A program made the translations under genes and the position numbers. This document shows, in pieces, positions 1 to 7,431 of a stretch of 32,446 nt of DNA. The notes beneath the pieces are model-generated. The model made no database searches and was not told where the DNA came from. It saw only the letters and a program-made list of their open reading frames with translations. This DNA comes from an uncultured Pelagibacteraceae bacterium (GTDB lineage: Bacteria > Pseudomonadota > Alphaproteobacteria > Pelagibacterales > Pelagibacteraceae): the NCBI GenBank assembly GCA_902599495.1, contig CACKFY010000010.1, positions 1 to 32,446 on the forward strand, read 5' to 3'. Every line of letters starts with the position of its first letter. The stretch's first letter is position 1.

Positions 1-470
1 TATTTTATTTAATAGCTTCAAATAGTTTTGCTAATACACCAAAATCCTCAGGTAAGTACAAGAACTGGGAAAGTTTTACAATGATGACTGATAAAGGAAA
101 AGTTTGTTTTGCACAAACAAAACCAGTAAAAAGAGCTCCTGCAGCTATAAAGAGAAAAGACTCTAGAATATTCGTAACATTTAGACCAAACGAAAATATT
201 AAAGACGAGATAAGTATTACAAGTGGTCATACCTATAAAAACTCAACTGTTTCTGCAAAATCGGGGAAGAGTAACTTTTCTTTTTTTTCACAAGGGGACT
301 TTGCTTGGTTGCTTGATGAAAATGAAGAAAAAAAATTTATAAAGTTAATGAAAAGAGCAACAGATTTAATGATTAAAGGTAAGACAAAAGATGGTGCTGA
401 AACAACGGACCATTACTCAATGATGGGATTTACTAAAGCTTATAACACTGCCAAAAAAGTTTGTAGCTAA
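1..470 (+). CDS. IalB-like (invasion associated locus B family) periplasmic protein, 5' end outside window
   Basis: The reading frame is open to the left edge of the window, so the ATG at 81 is probably internal. Reading upstream from it gives an apparent signal-peptide end (...IASNSFA) followed by a short linker and the conserved NWESF start of the mature domain. Family-like features are the VCFAQ cysteine segment, an RIFVTFRP strand, ISITSGH, a GDFAWLL segment, a YSMMGFTKA segment and a final Cys, which may pair with the first Cys in a disulfide. IalB-family proteins are small exported proteins; their role outside pathogens is unknown. The stop overlaps the argG start (TAATG), so the two may be co-transcribed. 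The family call rests on motif pattern alone. Confidence 0.75.
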   Translation, partial: FYLIASNSFANTPKSSGKYKNWESFTMMTDKGKVCFAQTKPVKRAPAAIKRKDSRIFVTFRPNENIKDEISITSGHTYKNSTVSAKSGKSNFSFFSQGDFAWLLDENEEKKFIKLMKRATDLMIKGKTKDGAETTDHYSMMGFTKAYNTAKKVCS

Positions 471-1651
471 TGAAAAAAATTGTTTTAGCTTATTCAGGGG
501 GTTTAGATACCTCGATAATTCTTAAATGGTTGCAAATAAATTATAAAGCTGAAGTCATCGCTTATACTTCAAATATTGGTCAAAATTTGAATAAGAAGAA
601 AATAATTCAAAATGCAAAAAGACTAGGTGTTAAGAAAATTATAATTGAAAATTTAAAAAATATTTTTGTTAAAGATTATGTTTTTCCGATGATAAGAGCT
701 CATGCTGTTTATGAAGGTGTTTATTTGCTCGGGACCTCTATAGCAAGACCCTTAATAGCGAAAAGACAAATTGAAATTGCAAAAAAATTTAAAGCTTTTG
801 CAGTTTCACACGGTGCTACTGGAAAAGGAAACGATCAAGTTAGATTTGAACTTGGATATTATTTTTTTGGTAAAAAAATTAAAGTGATAGCACCTTGGAG
901 AGAGTGGAAGCTACAGTCTAGATCAGATTTAATTAAATATGCAAAAAAATATAAAATTCCAATTCCAAAAGACAAAAAGGGGGCTCCCCCGTTTTCTGTT
1001 GATGATAATTTATTTCATGTTTCAACTGAGGGCAAAGTGCTAGAAAATCCAAGAAACGCGCCTCCAGAATTTATTTTTCAAAAAACTATTTCACCAGAAA
1101 AAGCAAAAAATAAAACGGTTAAAATAAAAATAGGTTTTAAAAATAGCGATCCTGTCTCTATTAATGGAAAAAAATATAAACCAGAGTTTTTATTAGAAAA
1201 ATTAAATAAAATCGGTGGAGCAAATGGCGTTGGAAGAGTCGATCTTGTGGAAAATAGATTCATTGGTATAAAATCTAGAGGAGTTTATGAAACGCCTGGC
1301 GGAACAATATTGTATTTTGCACATAGGGCAATTGAGTCTGTAACTTTAGATAAAGCTACAATGCATGCTAAAGAAAGAATAATGCCATTGTATGCAGAAT
1401 TAGTTTATAATGGCTATTGGTTTTCAAAAAAAAGACTGGGTCTTCAAAAAATAATAGATAAAAAAAGAAATCAAGTAAATGGGGAGGTAATCCTTAAAAT
1501 TTATAAGGGCAATATTACCATAGTATCAAGAAGATCAAAAAATAAAGCTTATTCATTAAAAAAAGTTTCTTTTGAAGAAAACAAAACATTCAAAAAATCT
1601 AAAATTGAGAAATTCATAAAATTTCATTCAAAACAATTACATAAACAATAA
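470..1651 (+). CDS. argG: Argininosuccinate synthase
   Basis: ArgG joins citrulline and aspartate, using ATP, to form argininosuccinate in arginine biosynthesis; it is cytosolic. The ATP pyrophosphatase loop AYSGGLDTS is at residues 7-15, and the citrulline/aspartate binding segment SHGATGKGNDQVRFE follows near residue 115. The length of 393 aa is close to the usual ~400. The ATG shares one base with the stop of the upstream IalB-like gene, which fixes the start. argH is not in the window. The identification is secure. Confidence 0.97.
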   Translation: MKKIVLAYSGGLDTSIILKWLQINYKAEVIAYTSNIGQNLNKKKIIQNAKRLGVKKIIIENLKNIFVKDYVFPMIRAHAVYEGVYLLGTSIARPLIAKRQIEIAKKFKAFAVSHGATGKGNDQVRFELGYYFFGKKIKVIAPWREWKLQSRSDLIKYAKKYKIPIPKDKKGAPPFSVDDNLFHVSTEGKVLENPRNAPPEFIFQKTISPEKAKNKTVKIKIGFKNSDPVSINGKKYKPEFLLEKLNKIGGANGVGRVDLVENRFIGIKSRGVYETPGGTILYFAHRAIESVTLDKATMHAKERIMPLYAELVYNGYWFSKKRLGLQKIIDKKRNQVNGEVILKIYKGNITIVSRRSKNKAYSLKKVSFEENKTFKKSKIEKFIKFHSKQLHKQ

Positions 1652-1672
1652 AAATTTGTTAAAAGAATAGAT

Positions 1673-2059
1673 ATGAATGCAACGATTCGGAATATTCAGT
1701 TAGTAGCAGTATTAATCGTCCTAGCCGCAACAGTTATTGCTTTCTTTCTTGAAATTCATGAAATGTATGAGAACAGGGACATAAGTTTAGCAGATCTGCT
1801 TCTTATGTTTATCTATATTGAGGTTATTGGACTAGTAAGATCTTATTGGGAAACAAGATCAGTTAGAATAACGTATCCTATGATCATCGCTATAACTGCT
1901 TTGGCTCGATTTATAATTCTTCAAGACAAAGACCAAGATCCAACAAATTTAATTTATATATCTCTTGCAATTTTAATTGTAGCAGCAGCAACTGTCATTA
2001 TAAGATTTAGAAATAGTAAAATATTAAAACTTGATTCTTCAAGATCTAACGAGCTTTAA
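1673..2059 (+). CDS. PsiE-like phosphate-starvation-inducible membrane protein
   Basis: A 128-aa integral membrane protein with about four hydrophobic segments (residues ~8-26, ~42-56, ~68-83 and ~92-110). The pattern resembles PsiE (usually ~136 aa): a helix ending in FFLEIHEM, an IYIEVIGLVRSYW stretch, a positively charged loop, and an IAITALARFIIL segment. PsiE is induced by phosphate starvation in E. coli, but its molecular function is unknown. It follows argG by 21 bases. Its 3' end overlaps the 3' end of the convergent folD by 14 bases, with no terminator hairpin between them. Confidence 0.72.
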   Translation: MNATIRNIQLVAVLIVLAATVIAFFLEIHEMYENRDISLADLLLMFIYIEVIGLVRSYWETRSVRITYPMIIAITALARFIILQDKDQDPTNLIYISLAILIVAAATVIIRFRNSKILKLDSSRSNEL

Positions 2060-2882
2060 AACACTCTAAAGTATTACTTAACAAACATGCTATTGTCATA
2101 GGTCCTACTCCACCAGGCACTGGTGTGATTGCTTTTACCTTACTTTTTACTTCATCAAATTTGACATCACCAACAATTTGACTGCCTAATTTATTAATTC
2201 CAACATCTATTACAATGCAATCTTTTTTCACCCAATCAGATTTTACTAAATTCGCCATTCCTACGGCAGCAACTAATATATCAGCTCTTTTACATTCTTC
2301 TTTGATATCTCTAGACTTGGAATGAAGTATGGTTACTGTGCAATTTTCTTTTAATAAAAGTTGAGCCATAGGTTTTCCATTCAAATTAGATCTACCAATT
2401 ATTGCGGCGTGTAAACCTTTAAGATCTTCTTGAACAGATTTTATAAGTTTAATACATCCTAATGGTGTACACGGCACAATGGCATCGTAGCCCGAAGCTA
2501 AGTTTCCAACATTTAAAGGATTAAAACCATCAACATCTTTTTTAGGATCAATTGAATTTATTATTTTTTTCTGGCTAATTTGTTTTGGCAATGGTAGCTG
2601 AACCAATATACCAGTAACGTCTTTATTATTGTTAAGAGATTTTATCTTATCCAATACCTCTTTTTCTGAAACTGTTTCAGGATACTTTATAACTTCAGAT
2701 GTTATACCCACTTCTTTAGCCTTCATTTGTTTATTTTTTACGTATATCTGACTTGGTAAATAATCACCTATTAATATTACGCTTAGCTTAGGAACATCTT
2801 TTGTATTTTGACATATTTTTGTTAATTCATCTTTGATTTTTTTTCTTAACTTTTCAGAGTGTGATTTGCCATCTATAATCAT
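2046..2882 (-). CDS. folD: Bifunctional methylenetetrahydrofolate dehydrogenase / methenyltetrahydrofolate cyclohydrolase
   Basis: FolD interconverts 5,10-methylene-THF and 10-formyl-THF, supplying one-carbon units for purines and for initiator tRNA formylation. At 278 aa it is slightly shorter than E. coli FolD (288). Visible family motifs are the substrate-side segment PSQIYVKNKQ near residue 45, GILVQLPLP near residue 90, the Rossmann motif IIGRSNLNGKPMA near residue 163, VIDVGIN, and PVPGGVGPMTIACLL near the C terminus. It is the last gene of the hemC-hemD-mscS-yggT-folD operon, two bases after yggT. Confidence 0.97.
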   Translation of the reverse strand: MIIDGKSHSEKLRKKIKDELTKICQNTKDVPKLSVILIGDYLPSQIYVKNKQMKAKEVGITSEVIKYPETVSEKEVLDKIKSLNNNKDVTGILVQLPLPKQISQKKIINSIDPKKDVDGFNPLNVGNLASGYDAIVPCTPLGCIKLIKSVQEDLKGLHAAIIGRSNLNGKPMAQLLLKENCTVTILHSKSRDIKEECKRADILVAAVGMANLVKSDWVKKDCIVIDVGINKLGSQIVGDVKFDEVKSKVKAITPVPGGVGPMTIACLLSNTLECFKAR

Positions 2883-2884
2883 AT

Positions 2885-3175
2885 TTAAAATAAACTAGGA
2901 GCTAAATATTCAAAAACTAGGTTTCTAAAAAACATTAATGCTAATATTAATATCACGGGTGAAATATCTATCGATCCTAAATTTGGCATATATCTTCTAA
3001 TAAAATTTAAAGGCGGTGAAGTGAGTCTATACGATACATCAAGGATTGCATAAACAAATCTATTACCTGTATTAAGTATATTAAATGCAACTAACCAACT
3101 TAAAACAGCATTAATTATTAAAATCCAAATGTAAAGTGTAACAATATTATCAAACAAAATTAGTGCAGACTTCAT
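2885..3175 (-). CDS. YggT family membrane protein
   Basis: A 96-aa protein with two hydrophobic segments (residues ~8-30 and ~70-90) around the family signature: WILIINAVLSWL, then LTSPPLNFIRRYMP, then IDISPVILILAL. YggT proteins are small inner-membrane proteins of poorly defined function that have been linked to osmotic or ion stress and cell-envelope processes. The start shares one base with the stop of the upstream mscS-type gene, which fits translational coupling and a shared membrane-stress role, although that role is inference. Confidence 0.88.
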   Translation of the reverse strand: MKSALILFDNIVTLYIWILIINAVLSWLVAFNILNTGNRFVYAILDVSYRLTSPPLNFIRRYMPNLGSIDISPVILILALMFFRNLVFEYLAPSLF

Positions 3176-4266
3176 CAGTTTTTCTCCACATAAATTGATG
3201 TACTTGGAAATGCAAATGATGCTCCATTACTCTCAACAATTTTTTTAACTTCCACAGCTAATCTTTCTTTTACTTTGAGCCATTCGCCCCATTCATTAGT
3301 TTTCGTAAAACATCTGACATAGAGATCTATTGAGCTATCGGAAAACTTATCAATTCTAACTGCGTGTTCAGTGTCTTCTCCAATTTTAAAATCTTTATTA
3401 TTCTCAATGTATTTCTCAATTTGATCTCTTATATTTTTCAATTGATCTATTGTAGAATTGTACTGGAGTGTAATTATCCAACTTATCCTCCAATTAGTAG
3501 TCTCACTAATATTCACTACTGCGTTTTCGGCGAATGAAGAATTTGGAATTGTTGCAATTGATTTATCGAATTTTCTAATTACAGTTGATCTAAAACCAAT
3601 TCTCTCAACAATACCTTCTGTAATTCCTTCAACATAAATCCAATCACCAATTTTAAATCTTTTTTCTACTAAAACCAAAACACCTGAAATTAAATTTTTG
3701 AATAAATCTTGAGCTCCTAACGCGACTGCAACGCCAAATAAACCCAATCCAGCAATTATGGGTGCAATTTTTATTCCCCAAATATCTAACGTGGCTGCAA
3801 AACCAAAAAAGATAATTAAAATTTTATTTGCTTTTACAACCCAATTTAACAAATCTTTAGATAAAAGTTCCTCAACTCTTCTAATTAGGTAAGTGAGTGG
3901 TTCAACAATTTGGTGTATTAGCCAAAATATTAGAATTGTTATTAATGAACGATTAATGTTGTCAATAAAAACTAACATTTTTCCATCAAATTCCATATAT
4001 GAACTTGCAACAAAAATTCCAAGAACAATTGGAAGAAATTTTATTGGCCCAGTAGAAGCTTTAACCAGAGCATCGTCAAATTGGTTAGATGTTTTGGCAA
4101 CATAGTTTTGCAATCTTTTTAAAATAAAGTTTGAAATCAAGCCTCTTAATAAAAGAAATAATAAAAAAATTACTATACCTACACCTATTTGTGTAAAATT
4201 AATTCCAGCTATCCCTTGCTGCCAAATTTCAATAAATAAGTTTTTAAAGTTTTCCAATACGTTCAT
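3175..4266 (-). CDS. Small-conductance mechanosensitive channel (MscS family)
   Basis: A 363-aa inner-membrane channel expected to open under membrane tension and release solutes on hypo-osmotic shock. Hydrophobic segments lie near residues 25-48, 75-95, 100-120 and 140-165. They lead into the pore helix and beta domain typical of MscS: the Gly/Ala-rich stretch AGLGLFGVAVALGAQDLFKN, then LISGVLVLVEKRFKIGDWI, then GIVERIGFRSTVIRKFD, with SFAENAVVNIS after it. The family match is clear. Its ATG overlaps the hemD stop by 4 bases (ATGA). Confidence 0.93.
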   Translation of the reverse strand: MNVLENFKNLFIEIWQQGIAGINFTQIGVGIVIFLLFLLLRGLISNFILKRLQNYVAKTSNQFDDALVKASTGPIKFLPIVLGIFVASSYMEFDGKMLVFIDNINRSLITILIFWLIHQIVEPLTYLIRRVEELLSKDLLNWVVKANKILIIFFGFAATLDIWGIKIAPIIAGLGLFGVAVALGAQDLFKNLISGVLVLVEKRFKIGDWIYVEGITEGIVERIGFRSTVIRKFDKSIATIPNSSFAENAVVNISETTNWRISWIITLQYNSTIDQLKNIRDQIEKYIENNKDFKIGEDTEHAVRIDKFSDSSIDLYVRCFTKTNEWGEWLKVKERLAVEVKKIVESNGASFAFPSTSIYVEKN

Positions 4267-4967
4267 TTTATTTTTTCGAGTTCTATAATTTCATTTCCTG
4301 GATTAAAAATTTTGTTATTTTTCCACCCAGCTTTATTAAAAAAATCTACGATTTTTTTACTTATACACATAACAACTGATTGTGTCATCATTGGAGCTAA
4401 AGAATAATTAGCGACAATACTATTAAAACTCTCAGCACTTCTTAAAGAATAAACAAATATTACATCTGGCGGATATTTTTTGATTAGATCGATATTAGCT
4501 TCATTTAATGATGATATTTTTTCTGAAAAATAATTTATAAACTTTTTTACTTTTAATCCTTCCTTTTTAAGCTCCCTGTCAAGTTCAAGTGTTATTTGAT
4601 CTCCACAAATGTATGCCAGGTTATCACTTTTTTTAAGCTCTTTAGAATTAACGATTAAATTTTTTAGTGCATTGACATTTCCACTTGCTGAAATTGTATT
4701 TGTGAATCCACTCAATCTTGCAATTTTTTCAGTCACGGAACCAACACAAAAACATTTAATATTTTTTTTTTCTCCCCTTACATTTATATTTTTAACAGCA
4801 TTTGAGCTTGTAAATATTAGTGCATTATAATTTTCAATATTTATTGTTTCTAGGTTGGCATTTTTAATTTTTAAAGTTGGTATATGCATAATTTTATGTC
4901 CTAAATTAAAAAGCTCTTCCATTAAATTCTCAATATCATTCAGTGGTCTGGTCAAAATTATATTCAT
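4263..4967 (-). CDS. hemD: Uroporphyrinogen-III synthase
   Basis: HemD cyclises hydroxymethylbilane with inversion of ring D to give uroporphyrinogen III, the branch-point precursor of heme. The family is poorly conserved, but the N-terminal IILTRPLND, the ALIFTSSNAVKN segment near residue 50, the CVGSVTEKIAR segment, and the length of 234 aa all fit. The position directly after hemC, with a 4-base ATGA overlap, strongly supports the call. The product is used by HemE, encoded at 21233-22243. Confidence 0.92.
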   Translation of the reverse strand: MNIILTRPLNDIENLMEELFNLGHKIMHIPTLKIKNANLETINIENYNALIFTSSNAVKNINVRGEKKNIKCFCVGSVTEKIARLSGFTNTISASGNVNALKNLIVNSKELKKSDNLAYICGDQITLELDRELKKEGLKVKKFINYFSEKISSLNEANIDLIKKYPPDVIFVYSLRSAESFNSIVANYSLAPMMTQSVVMCISKKIVDFFNKAGWKNNKIFNPGNEIIELEKIK

Positions 4968-5878
4968 CTTTTTTTTTTATAATTACCTTCTGATTGTTTC
5001 AATAAATCTTTTCCTGCAGAAATTCCTAGTTGTTCTGGATGTTTTTTATCTCCTTTTTTTTGTGTCAAAAATGATTTAAGGCCATCGTCTGAAAATAGTT
5101 GTGATATTATAGTAATATTATCTTTATCTATTTTTGCATAGGCTCCCACTGCGGTATGACAATCTCCACCGATCGTTTTTAATAAACTTCGTTCAGTTAA
5201 AGCACACAACTCGGTTTCCTCATCATTGATTTTTCTTAATTCAGTAAATAAATCAGTATTATCTTTTCTACATTGTGCTGCGATAATCCCTTGACCGGCT
5301 GCTGGAATTATTTCTTCTAAAGAATAAATTTTGTTTATTTCTTTTTCCAGTTTTAAACTTTGTACTCCTGCTAAAGCTAATATAGTTCCATCATATTTAC
5401 CTTCTTTAACTTTTAAAATTCTTGAATCTATATTACCTCTAATTTCTTTATATATCGCTTTTTTAATGTGTGGTCGAAATTGTAACTCTCTCCTCTTAGA
5501 ACTCGAACCTATTACAATCTCATCAGTTAAAAGTGATTTTTTTTTATTTAAAACAAGCGCATCTCTTGGATCATTTCTTTTAATATAAGCAGCTATAGTT
5601 AAATTGCTCTCTTCAAAAGAGTCCATGTCTTTTAATGAGTGAACGGCAATATCAACTTTTTTCTCAATTAATTTTTTTTCTATCTCTTTACAAAAAATAT
5701 TTTTTCCGCCAATTTCAGATATTTTTTGATCATAAAAAACATCACCAGATGTTTTAATTGGTTGTATTTCAATTTCAGTTTTTTTTTTCGTTGCCAAAAA
5801 TAATAGATTTTTCACTTTTTCAGCATATGACAGTGAAAGTTTACTTCCTCTAGCGCCTATAACAATCTTTTTATTCAT
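4964..5878 (-). CDS. hemC: Hydroxymethylbilane synthase (porphobilinogen deaminase)
   Basis: HemC polymerises four porphobilinogen units into hydroxymethylbilane. It starts with IVIGARGSKLSL, carries the VAVHSLKDMD and RNDPRDAL segments, and has GGDCHTAVGAYA, where Cys240 should bind the dipyrromethane cofactor. The length of 304 aa is normal. The 3' end includes a run of ten T on the + strand (about 4969-4978), encoding the terminal Lys residues just before the stop; a homopolymer error there would change only the last few residues. It is the first gene of a five-gene operon and is divergent from tsaD across only 38 bases. Confidence 0.97.
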   Translation of the reverse strand: MNKKIVIGARGSKLSLSYAEKVKNLLFLATKKKTEIEIQPIKTSGDVFYDQKISEIGGKNIFCKEIEKKLIEKKVDIAVHSLKDMDSFEESNLTIAAYIKRNDPRDALVLNKKKSLLTDEIVIGSSSKRRELQFRPHIKKAIYKEIRGNIDSRILKVKEGKYDGTILALAGVQSLKLEKEINKIYSLEEIIPAAGQGIIAAQCRKDNTDLFTELRKINDEETELCALTERSLLKTIGGDCHTAVGAYAKIDKDNITIISQLFSDDGLKSFLTQKKGDKKHPEQLGISAGKDLLKQSEGNYKKKR

Positions 5879-5900
5879 TTAAGTATTTTAAAGTTTATTT

Positions 5901-5906
5901 TATAAT
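5901..5906 (+). promoter_or_regulatory. Putative -10 box for tsaD
   Basis: An exact TATAAT lies 10 bases before the tsaD ATG inside the 38-base hemC/tsaD gap. No good -35 hexamer is visible at the right distance, and no Shine-Dalgarno lies between the box and the ATG. Transcription would start about 3-4 bases before the start codon. In DNA this AT-rich a chance match is possible. Confidence 0.4.
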
Positions 5907-5916
5907 ATCTAATCCT

Positions 5917-6993
5917 ATGGAAAAAAAACTATCTTTTTTAGGTATTGAGACAAGTTGTGACGAGACAGCTGCATCAATTGTTCAAGAAAACAAAGATGGA
6001 ACTGCTAAGATATTATCATCCGTTGTTTCTAGTCAAATCAAAGAACATGAAAAATTTGGAGGTGTTGTACCTGAACTAGCAGCAAGGTCTCATATTGAAA
6101 ATATTGAATTTATAGTTTCAAAAGCATTAAAAGAAGCGGACGTTAAGATTGATGAAATTAGTGGTGTTGCTGCAACAGCTGGACCGGGATTAATTGTTTG
6201 TTTAACAGTGGGTTTAAACTTTGGTAAAGCTATTGCAGGGTTTGCCGACAAACCATTTGTGGCCGTCAATCATTTAGAAGGGCACGCATTAAGTCCCGGT
6301 TTGAGTGGCAATATAAAATTTCCATATTTACTTCTTTTAGTTTCTGGCGGACATTCACAATTTTTAATCGTAGAAAACATTAATCAATACAAGCAGTTAG
6401 GCACGACTATTGATGATGCATTAGGAGAAGCCTTTGATAAAACAGCCAAGATGTTAGATTTAGGATACCCTGGTGGTCCAGCTGTTGAAAAATTTGCACA
6501 GAAAGGTGATAAAAATTATTTTAAACTACCTCAGCCGATCATTAATAAAGCAGGATGTAATCTTTCTTTTGCAGGTTTGAAAACTGCAGTTTTAAGAGAG
6601 TCTAAAAAAATTAAAAATAATAATCAGTTAAAATATAATTTAGCAGCTTCGTTTCAAGAGACCATTATAAATATTTTAAGAAAAAAAACTGAAATTGCTT
6701 TTAATGAATTTATAAAATTTAATGGATCAAAAAATAAAACATTTGTTGTTGCAGGTGGAGTCGCTGCAAATGAAAGTATTAGGATAAGCCTAAAAGAAAT
6801 TGCAAAAAAAAATAATTTTAAACCAGTATTTGCTGATATCAAATATTGTGGTGATAATGCAGCGATGATTGCATGGGCAGGAATACAGCGTTACAAAAAA
6901 AAACTTACAAATAATCTTGATGTTGAACCAAAATCAAGATGGCCCCTAGACTCGAAAGCAAAGTTTATGAAAGGACCAGGTTTAAAACTTTGA
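5917..6993 (+). CDS. tsaD: tRNA N6-adenosine threonylcarbamoyltransferase
   Basis: TsaD transfers the threonylcarbamoyl group to A37 of ANN-decoding tRNAs, acting with TsaB and TsaE. It begins with FLGIETSCDETA, has the metal-binding NHLEGH motif (His119 and His123), SGGHSQF near residue 140, DDALGEAFDK, GYPGGPAVEK, and a late CGDNAAMIAW segment. The length of 358 aa is typical. The last bases overlap the TTG start proposed for the EVE-domain gene. No Shine-Dalgarno precedes the ATG. Confidence 0.97.
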   Translation: MEKKLSFLGIETSCDETAASIVQENKDGTAKILSSVVSSQIKEHEKFGGVVPELAARSHIENIEFIVSKALKEADVKIDEISGVAATAGPGLIVCLTVGLNFGKAIAGFADKPFVAVNHLEGHALSPGLSGNIKFPYLLLLVSGGHSQFLIVENINQYKQLGTTIDDALGEAFDKTAKMLDLGYPGGPAVEKFAQKGDKNYFKLPQPIINKAGCNLSFAGLKTAVLRESKKIKNNNQLKYNLAASFQETIINILRKKTEIAFNEFIKFNGSKNKTFVVAGGVAANESIRISLKEIAKKNNFKPVFADIKYCGDNAAMIAWAGIQRYKKKLTNNLDVEPKSRWPLDSKAKFMKGPGLKL

Positions 6994-7406
6994 AAGAATA
7001 CTGGTTGCTTAAATCTGAACCTTATGTTTGGTCAATAGATCAACAAAAAAAAGCTGGTTTTAAAGGTGCTACTTGGGATGGTGTTAGAAATTACCAAGCT
7101 GCTAACAATTTAAAAAAAATGAAAATCAATGATCTTTGTTTTTTTTATCACTCAAATGAGGGTAAGGAAATAGTTGGGATAGTCCGAGTAATTAAAGAAG
7201 CATTCTTAGACAAAACCGACAAAAAGAAAAGATTCGTAGCTGTTCAGGTTAGGTTTGAAAAGAAGTTTAAAAGTCCAGTTTCATTAGAAAATATAAAAAA
7301 AACCAAGCAAATTTCACACTTACCTCTCATAAAACAAAGTAGATTATCAGTTATGCCAATTGACTTTAAAAGCTGGAAAATGATTTGTAAGATGGGTAAA
7401 ATCTAG
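6990..7406 (+). CDS. EVE domain-containing protein
   Basis: A 138-aa protein made up essentially of one EVE domain, a PUA-like fold proposed to bind modified bases in DNA or RNA. Family marks are [13 protein letters not shown] at the start, [16 protein letters not shown] near residue 30, and [20 protein letters not shown]. An ATG at 6939 is in frame, but it would add 17 residues encoded inside the tsaD 3' end and not matching the domain. The TTG at 6990 overlaps the tsaD TGA (TTGA), has AAGGA and AGG upstream at 6971-6980, and places YWLLKSEP right at the N terminus, as in related proteins. I therefore prefer TTG. Coupling to the tRNA-modification gene tsaD is suggestive only. Confidence 0.85.
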   Translation: MKEYWLLKSEPYVWSIDQQKKAGFKGATWDGVRNYQAANNLKKMKINDLCFFYHSNEGKEIVGIVRVIKEAFLDKTDKKKRFVAVQVRFEKKFKSPVSLENIKKTKQISHLPLIKQSRLSVMPIDFKSWKMICKMGKI

Positions 7407-7431
7407 AAAAAAAATAAAAAAAAGGTTTTTA

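Noticed and set aside
2885-4266. yggT plus mscS as a novel paired membrane system
   Set aside because: Both are ordinary members of known families in a housekeeping operon; overlap alone is common in this compact genome.
4969-4978. Ten-T run at the 3' end of hemC as a possible programmed frameshift
   Set aside because: The frame is intact through the run, the stop follows almost at once and overlaps hemD properly; no alternative product of interest results.
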